33,428 nucleotides of DNA. It comes from Acidimicrobiales bacterium. Its GTDB lineage: Bacteria > Actinomycetota > Acidimicrobiia > Acidimicrobiales > JABEUL01. The stretch lies in NCBI GenBank assembly GCA_013044465.1, contig JABEUL010000089.1:1-33428 (forward strand). Reading direction: 5' to 3'. Shown here one piece after another: positions 26,055-33,428 of the stretch. Position numbers and translations under genes: made by a program. The notes under the pieces are model-generated. The model was not told the origin of the DNA. It ran no database searches and saw only the letters and a program-made list of their open reading frames with translations. How positions within the stretch are numbered: the first letter of the stretch is position 1; every line of letters starts with the position of its first letter.

Positions 26055-27280
26055 TTTGTGCCTAAATTCATAGGACCAGAAGTAGTTAATTTATAGCTAG
26101 AAAGATCTAAAATACCGAGGCCTGCCTGATACCCATATATGAAGTAACAAGAATTACCCAATACGGTCACACCTACAACTGAATTCGGAGTAGTTATCTC
26201 TTTGACAATTTTACCTGAATTAACGTCAACAATAGATAGATTATCCGGATACTTGTGGCTACTTGGCAACGGTTCGAGCGCAGGATCAGATCCAGAAGAT
26301 ACCAATAGCTGGCTGCCATTAGGCAGAAAAGCAAGTGCAGTAACGCCAGATTGCACACTTATAGTATTTGTTAAGTACGACGTAAGGTCAATCATCGTAA
26401 TTGTAGAATCGAAGTAGTTCCCAACTGCGAGTTTGGACCCATCTGGAGATATAGATAGAAATTGAGGGTCTTTCCCCACAGAAATTGATTTAACTGTTTG
26501 GAATGTTTTCGTGCTAATTACAGATAACGTGCCATATGTAGGATTTGCACCTGGGCCAAAGATGCCATCTCCATTATTGAGCACATAGAGAAGTGATCCG
26601 TCGGCAGAAATTGCTAGGCCAACGGGGTAGCTACCTGAAAATAGGCTGGCTCCAGTATCGGTGCTGCTGGCTGAAAAGGTGTTAGTTATTTTGTTTGAAG
26701 ATAAGTCCACAACACTAATACTTCCCGGAACTGAGAGAGATGCAAATGCTACATAGGCATATTGTCCATTAGGAGATATCACAACTGCAGTTGGAAGACC
26801 TCCAATCGGAATACTTGCGATAACACTTTTTAGTTGGATGCTGACAACGTCCAGTTCCCCTATACCGACGGAAAGAATATTTGAAGAATCAAAATTTGAA
26901 TAGATTATATAAGCTGTGTTTCCATCTGGTGACAGGGCTACACCCATGGCCGTCTGGGTAGTTGAAATAGATGCGATTTGGCTTCCTTTAGCTGTGACGA
27001 CCAAATTATTTAGAAACGCATCTACATAAGCAACCTCGCCTGATTGTGAGTTACTCGCAATGCTTGAACCACTTGAATTTGATCCAGATCCTGGGAAATT
27101 GAAGTTACAGTTGCCAAAAGATATGCTGAAAGTGCCAACAAAAATAATTGCAGCAACAATGATCCCTATAAAAGAATTAACCCCGGCGCCAAATCCCAAA
27201 AATGCAAAGCTTTCGATCCAACCATTAGTATTCAATTTTACCTTCTGCTCTTCAAGCTTGAGCTGATCGAATACATCCAA
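26051..27280 (-). CDS. Membrane-anchored YVTN-type beta-propeller protein
   Basis: 409 aa. A cytoplasmic N-terminus of about 35 residues precedes one TM helix (about 36-56, NSFIGIIVAAIIFVGTFSISF). A Gly/Ser linker (FPGSGSNSSGSS) leads into about seven blades with the repeated pattern P.(G/A)(L/V)(A/V)(I/L)SPDG...YV: LPTAVVISPNGQYAYVAF, YPVGLAISADGSLLYVLN, KDPQFLSISPDGSKLAVGNY and VTALAFLPNGSQLLVSS. Such propellers usually bind proteins or sugars at the cell surface; no catalytic residues are evident. TTG 27280 is set by AGGAGGT 9 nt upstream. It has its own promoter and is coupled to the downstream two-TM gene. Confidence 0.8.
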   Translation of the reverse strand: MDVFDQLKLEEQKVKLNTNGWIESFAFLGFGAGVNSFIGIIVAAIIFVGTFSISFGNCNFNFPGSGSNSSGSSIASNSQSGEVAYVDAFLNNLVVTAKGSQIASISTTQTAMGVALSPDGNTAYIIYSNFDSSNILSVGIGELDVVSIQLKSVIASIPIGGLPTAVVISPNGQYAYVAFASLSVPGSISVVDLSSNKITNTFSASSTDTGASLFSGSYPVGLAISADGSLLYVLNNGDGIFGPGANPTYGTLSVISTKTFQTVKSISVGKDPQFLSISPDGSKLAVGNYFDSTITMIDLTSYLTNTISVQSGVTALAFLPNGSQLLVSSGSDPALEPLPSSHKYPDNLSIVDVNSGKIVKEITTPNSVVGVTVLGNSCYFIYGYQAGLGILDLSSYKLTTSGPMNLGTK

Positions 27281-27303
27281 CTTTAGGTGACCTCCTATTA
27301 AGG

Positions 27304-27332
27304 ATTATATATCTAGAGGCTAAATTTCTCAA
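27304..27332 (-). promoter_or_regulatory. Strong promoter TTGAGA-17-TATAAT for the beta-propeller operon
   Basis: On the minus strand TTGAGA (27332-27327) and TATAAT (27309-27304) are 17 bp apart. The expected start near 27297 sits directly at the AGGAGG SD (27296-27291), giving a leader of about 17 nt. Best sigma-70-like match in the window. Confidence 0.65.
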
Positions 27333-27693
27333 CAAGTATCTCTAATTACTTAAATCCAACAACTGTTTGCGACCTTGATTAACTTTGCGAGTGAAAGCTC
27401 GATGCAAGCCTTCGAGATCTGAGGCTCAAGGGGAATTGGTACGCCGTGTAGTAGCTAGAAAATTCGCAGTTGCTTTAAGGAATGTGGCTCCAGATTATGA
27501 GTATACGGATTGTGTGGGGTATTAACTGCTTGCTTCTTGCGTAGAGCATGTTTTGCAAAATATTGATGCCAATTAAATGAATTCAGGCCTACCTTTTGGC
27601 GCTCTAAATAACTTGTCATCAGAGGCTTCTTGATTGTAAATGGCCCCAAATAAGGTTTAGCAGTAGCGGAACTACATTAATTGTTAGAGTTCT
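27333..27693. other. Gene-poor spacer
   Basis: About 360 bp between the beta-propeller promoter and the end of the broken secreted-protein gene. A 64-aa minus ORF (27455-27649) and a roughly 46-codon plus frame ending near 27522 (VARKFAVALRNVAPDYEYTD...) are open, but neither has an RBS or a recognised family. They could be relics of older genes. No clear terminator is seen. Confidence 0.3.
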
Positions 27694-28392
27694 TTACGGC
27701 CCATAACCTGGCAAGTACTGCAATGTTCGCTCCGCGACCTGCCATTGGCCTGAGCTATTCTTGACGAGGCTTGCGGAAAGTGTTTCACGATCGTAGATTT
27801 CACGCCATGTAAGGTGCGAGCTGGAAACTTGGGATGGCACGTTTGCAGTCATCCGCCATATAGAGATAACCACCTGTTCGGTTGCGGAGGTTGGTGAAAT
27901 TGTTTGAGTTTGGGTGCTCAGTATTTTTACTCCGCATGCACCCCAAATGCTTTGAGGTTCTCCTTTTGAAATATATTCCCCCATAATTGTTGTTTCTATG
28001 GGAACAAGGTTGCTGGCAATTGAAGTCGTGAAGTAACGGTTGACTTCTCCAACTGTTGTCTTAAGGCATGCCTGAGCCATGGTTGGCTCCAAGAAAGCAG
28101 CTGGCTTGCCATTAGAATCTATTGCCATCCTCCACGGTGAGGTCGTCTCACTGATCGTTCCTTGATCGTCAGTAAGCTTGTCAGTTGCAAAAACCCGCCC
28201 ATCAGAACTGCAACTGTATCCACCTAGGTCCAACTGCGCAGTTTCTGATGCAACCACGGCTTCTTACGCTGCTGCTGCAGCTGCGGACGATCCACTACCC
28301 CGAATTAGCACATAGCCTCCAGCCATAGTGCCTATGATTAATCCTGCTAAAATAAGAAAAAGAAAGAGAAATCTTGCCGACCTCAACTGCAT
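27694..28392 (-). pseudogene. Signal-anchored secreted protein interrupted by an in-frame TAA
   Basis: The track lists only 27694-28257 from a GTG. Reading upstream in the same frame, ATG 28392 begins MQLRSARFLFLFLILAGLII..., a signal anchor, then GSGSSAAAAAA, then TAA (28266-28264), then EAVVASETAQLDLGGYS continuing to the 27694 stop. Promoter and SD-like AAGGG lie upstream of 28392, not of 28257. The 187-aa remainder has Cys at GYSC, QACL and GACG and a C-terminus (IYDRETLSASLVKNSSGQWQVAER) that resembles NTF2-like extracytoplasmic domains (low confidence). Possibilities: a recent nonsense mutation, a sequencing error, readthrough, or re-initiation at GTG 28257 giving a cytoplasmic form. 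Confidence 0.6.
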
Positions 28393-28419
28393 CTTCCCTT
28401 ATTAAGGTTCATAACCCTT

Positions 28420-28448
28420 ATAATACCCAGCTTTCAAAGGTTCCACAA
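28420..28448 (-). promoter_or_regulatory. Promoter TTGTGG-17-TATTAT for the interrupted secreted-protein gene
   Basis: On the minus strand TTGTGG (28448-28443) and TATTAT (28425-28420) are separated by 17 bp. The start of transcription would be near 28413, about 20 nt before ATG 28392, with AAGGGAAG as SD. This supports 28392 as the original start. Confidence 0.5.
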
Positions 28449-28634
28449 GCTATTCCTCTAGCTTATTCAAGACTAGTTCTTGGTTATGTTTTTGCCTTGC
28501 GTAATTTTAACCTCCGTAAACGTTTGGGAAGGTTTGCTCAAACTTGGGGTGGATCGGACTAATGAGCGCCAGGCAAGTCACTGTGGAAACTATAGCAACA
28601 ATAACTCTTTAGAACGCTCCCGAAGGACAACCTG

Positions 28635-28648
28635 TATACTGCAGTATA
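28635..28648. promoter_or_regulatory. 14-bp perfect palindrome over the -10 of the 189-aa gene
   Basis: TATACTGCAGTATA is its own reverse complement. TATACT (28635-28640) can act as -10 and the ATG at 28652 follows 3 bp after the palindrome, with no SD. This looks like a repressor site controlling a near-leaderless transcript. The regulator is not identifiable. Confidence 0.5.
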
Positions 28649-28651
28649 GAG

Positions 28652-29221
28652 ATGGCTAGATCTGACATAACACAATTTGATTATCAAAAAGTCGCAAAAT
28701 TAGATACTAATATGTGGATTTCTTATCGCAATTCTGATCGCAAAGTGATTGCTCTATTCTTGGAAGCATTCCGGCTGATTAAACATGAACTTCGCTTTAA
28801 CTGGATTACAACTTTTAAGATGGCAATTTACGCGGGCCAGGCCGCAGCAGTTTATAGATTGAGGAAAGGCAATGAGAACTATGGTCGGGCACAAAAAAAT
28901 CTAACAAAACTTTTTAAAACAGTTTCAGATAACTGTACTCAACCGTTTGATTACAGCGAAGCTGCCAAATTAGAACTGGAGTGGTGGGATATACAGCGTT
29001 ACCCAGAAAAACACAAGAAAAGTCTTGAGCAAAGTCTCGCCGAAAACATGGCAGCCGTTTATAATGTAACTGCCACAAAAACAGAGGGTTATGGCCGAAA
29101 TAGAGCGAAGGCTTTGTTGCTATTGAGTAAAGATGACCTGACATTTGATGAAGGCGAATTTTCGACACTTTTGAACAAATCATGGGAGTCATTACACGAA
29201 TCAGTACAAAATGAAAATTAA
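28652..29221 (+). CDS. Hypothetical protein with duplicated FDY-AKL-W-R motif
   Basis: 189 aa, soluble, helix-rich, no signal peptide. The motif FDYxxxAKLxxxxWxxxR occurs twice, at residues 9-26 and 99-116, exactly 90 apart, implying an internal duplication of a two-helix unit. Other features are KVIALFLEAFRLIKHELRFNW and GYGRNRAKALLL, the latter like a conserved Gly-Arg-Ala turn. I recall uncharacterised bacterial proteins with this pattern (FDxxxAAxLELxWW) but know no function. ATG 28652 follows a palindromic operator-like site. No neighbour suggests a role; divergent from the interrupted secreted protein. Confidence 0.65.
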   Translation: MARSDITQFDYQKVAKLDTNMWISYRNSDRKVIALFLEAFRLIKHELRFNWITTFKMAIYAGQAAAVYRLRKGNENYGRAQKNLTKLFKTVSDNCTQPFDYSEAAKLELEWWDIQRYPEKHKKSLEQSLAENMAAVYNVTATKTEGYGRNRAKALLLLSKDDLTFDEGEFSTLLNKSWESLHESVQNEN

Positions 29222-29436
29222 CCCATATCTCATAAATGCGCCGAGATCAAGAGCTTTATTATTGCCCTAAAAGAGGCGCCAACTTCTCTTTAGTAATTTC
29301 AAATCGTCATGCATGATGCGATTTAAATTGCTTATTGACAACTATCAGGTAGTTGAGAGGTCCCCAGCATCTGGTCTACTCAGTATGTGGGTACAACTTT
29401 GCTTATTTTGCCAAAGCTAGCTAACTAGTTTGTTCC
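29222..29436. other. Noncoding stretch with imperfect inverted repeat
   Basis: No gene seen. At 29301-29324 AAATCG and CGATTT flank TCATGCATGATG, whose core TCATGCATGA is a 10-bp palindrome. It may be the terminator of the upstream gene or a relic of an IS200/IS605 end hairpin, since TnpB remains follow. Confidence 0.35.
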
Positions 29437-29658
29437 AATTGAAAGAACTTCTTGGAATGCCTTCCTCTCCGTTTTTGGGCCAAAGATGCCAATAGAGAAC
29501 TAGTTGGAGTAAATCCGCAATATACATCACAAACCTGTCCGGTCTACAGACATGCTTCTAACGAGGATAGAAAAACTCGGGAAGAGTTTCCATGTAGACA
29601 TTGTAGATATTTATAAAATGCTGACATTAAATTGGTTCATGGTTGGACCAACTCCTCA
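29437..29658 (+). pseudogene. Decayed TnpB (IS200/IS605 OrfB) C-terminal zinc-ribbon fragment
   Basis: One frame reads FWAKDANRELVGVNPQYTSQTC, then PVYRHASNEDRKTREEFPCRHCRYL, then TAA (29614-29616), then NADIKLV in the same frame. The pieces RELV.VNP.YTSQTC, ...F.C..C.Y and NAD.N are the hallmark C-terminus of TnpB/OrfB: the end of RuvC with the zinc ribbon. Decay signs: the first knuckle is C-P-V-Y instead of CxxC, a stop replaces the residue before NADI, a TGA closes the frame just upstream, and the main RuvC and N-terminal parts are missing. There is no intact TnpA in the window. Confidence 0.7.
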
Positions 29659-29698
29659 AAAACCTCAAATGTCGAGAAGTAATCTCTAGCTATTTCTT

Positions 29699-30657
29699 TT
29701 AAAAACTCGCCGGGAGTGCCGCTGCCACAGCTGCACAGAAAGGAAGGATAAGTAGCATCAAAACTCCGAAAGTTACTAATGCTGCAAGTAGCTTTTTCCA
29801 ACCCTTTATATGGCGCATCGAAAGTCTGAACAATAAATAGTCAAAAAATAATAGAACACCCCAACCGATTTCCGGGGATGTCGAGCTGGTACTTCCAGCA
29901 AGAAGAGACTTGGCATTTTTAAGTGACCCCCCTGAATTGGGCGAAGTTTTAGGGGCATTTGGTTTGGAGCTAGAACTTGGTGTATTTGAATTAACAACTT
30001 CAACTATTCCTAAAAGGTGAGCCACAACGACTAAGCGGGTAGCTGCACTGTATTTTGGATTACAAGTAGTTAGCGTCAGACGATTGTCACCAAATTGCCT
30101 AAGGATGGTTATATCGTAAGGTTCTCTGACATCAATATTTGTGACTAAGTATTCAAGTGTCCCAATCGTAGAAGTTAAAAATATTGGATCCCCACCTTTT
30201 AACTCAGCCAAATTGTAAAAGGGATGCAAGTATGTTGTTCGGTGACCTGCAATCGCTACGTTTCCAGCCATCCCTGGAAGCGAGGTACCTTGGTAATGCC
30301 CAGGACCCAACCTGAGATCTCCGGTCTGAGTCCCTTCTACCACTACCATTTGCAGTCCGATTGCAGGAATATTTATCTCTGCTATTGGTGAGCCTTGCTG
30401 TGGATTCGACGATGTTGAAGTTGGAAGGTTAATCGGAACTACTTTGAAAGATTTCTTAGAAACCGGAATCTTGGGGCTGGGAATGATTTTTTCAATTTCG
30501 GTTTTTAGTTTGGCTTGACTACTTGCGGTGAATGCACCTGTTCCAAAGAGAACATAAATGAGGAGAACCAATAATATTAGAGCAGTAAATATAAGGAATC
30601 TTCCGAGTTCACCTATGAAAAGTCGTAGAAAGCTGCGGTTATGTGAATCTGTATTTT

Positions 30658-30661
<4 letters not shown>
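29699..30661 (-). CDS. Sortase (class E-like) with C-terminal TM segments
   Basis: Membrane transpeptidase that would attach surface proteins to the cell wall or process pilins. About 320 aa from ATG 30661; the track start 30727 adds 22 residues lying in the upstream gene. TM1 is about 20-40 (FLIFTALILLVLLIYVLF). The catalytic domain has IAGHRTT (His about 140), LTLTTCNPKYSAATRLVVVA with Cys about 200 and Arg about 209. A Ser/Pro-rich linker and two further hydrophobic segments (GWGVLLFFDYLLF and LLAALVTFGVLMLLILPF) follow, unusual for short class E enzymes. ATGA overlap with the permease gene shows coupling. No LPxTG-like substrate gene is visible in the window. Confidence 0.85.

Positions 30662-33428
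<2,767 letters not shown>

Noticed and set aside
27384-27522. Protein-like + frame ending VAPDYEYTDCVGY
   Set aside because: About 46 codons from TTG with no SD or promoter and no known match; may be chance.
27455-27649. 64-aa minus-strand ORF (MGPFTIKKPLMTSYLERQK...)
   Set aside because: No RBS, no family recognised, low-complexity end; kept only as a possible relic within the spacer.
28374-28562. 62-aa plus-strand ORF between the interrupted gene and the 189-aa gene
   Set aside because: It overlaps the promoter and signal sequence of the minus-strand gene, starts at TTG without an SD and has no recognisable family.

Overview
The window looks like a chromosomal segment of a moderately low-GC actinobacterium, probably from or near the Acidimicrobiia. 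This is inferred from gene content and not from a marker tree. Supporting features are a KimA-like K+ permease next to a TrkA/TrkA pair (the mycobacterial ceoBC-type neighbourhood), a topoisomerase I with a lysine-rich tail, a class E-type sortase, a membrane-anchored HAD-IB phosphatase and a K+-independent-type proton pyrophosphatase. Many first genes of transcription units lack a Shine-Dalgarno (SD) sequence and have a -10-like hexamer 6-12 nt before the start codon, which suggests leaderless mRNAs. Internal operon genes often start by 4-bp stop/start overlaps (ATGA, GTGA, TTGA).

Layout. 0-2.4 kb: the 3' part of an enoyl-CoA hydratase, GDP-mannose 4,6-dehydratase, and a poorly characterised pair (108 aa plus a 24-aa membrane peptide) ending at a terminator. 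2.4-4.0 kb: HAD-IB phosphatase (-) and a DEDDh exonuclease (+). 4.2-6.5 kb: a DUF2249-MIP18 (DUF59) pair divergent from a 12-TM histidine-rich membrane protein, possibly a nitric-oxide or respiratory module. 6.6-7.6 kb: two small unknown proteins. 7.6-11.5 kb: a potassium module, with two TrkA-type RCK proteins (-) divergent from a KimA-like permease fused to an OB-fold domain. 11.7-14.0 kb: hppA with a structured leader. 14.2-19.4 kb: topA-tmk-TrmH operon. The TrmH-family rRNA methyltransferase carries a very long Arg/Gly/Ser/Asp repeat region and an acidic insertion. 19.5-20.5 kb: aldo-keto reductase.

20.6-25.4 kb is a surface-polysaccharide block. A WecA/WbpL-like lipid-linked sugar-phosphate transferase and a GT4 glycosyltransferase (-) diverge from a UDP-HexNAc dehydrogenase and UDP-GlcNAc 2-epimerase (+). 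Together these could make UDP-ManNAcA and start a lipid-linked glycan. 25.4-30.7 kb is accessory: a YVTN beta-propeller membrane protein coupled to a two-TM protein, a secreted-type gene interrupted by an in-frame TAA, a protein with a duplicated FDY...AKL...W motif under a palindrome, and a decayed TnpB (IS200/IS605 OrfB) zinc-ribbon fragment. 29.7-31.8 kb: an ArsB/NhaD-type permease translationally coupled to a sortase. 31.9 kb to the end: ligA, cut by the window edge.

I see no rRNA, tRNA, CRISPR array or intact mobile element. The most distinctive observations are the permease-OB fusion, the oppositely charged disordered regions of the TrmH protein, the nonsense-split secreted protein and the TnpB relic.
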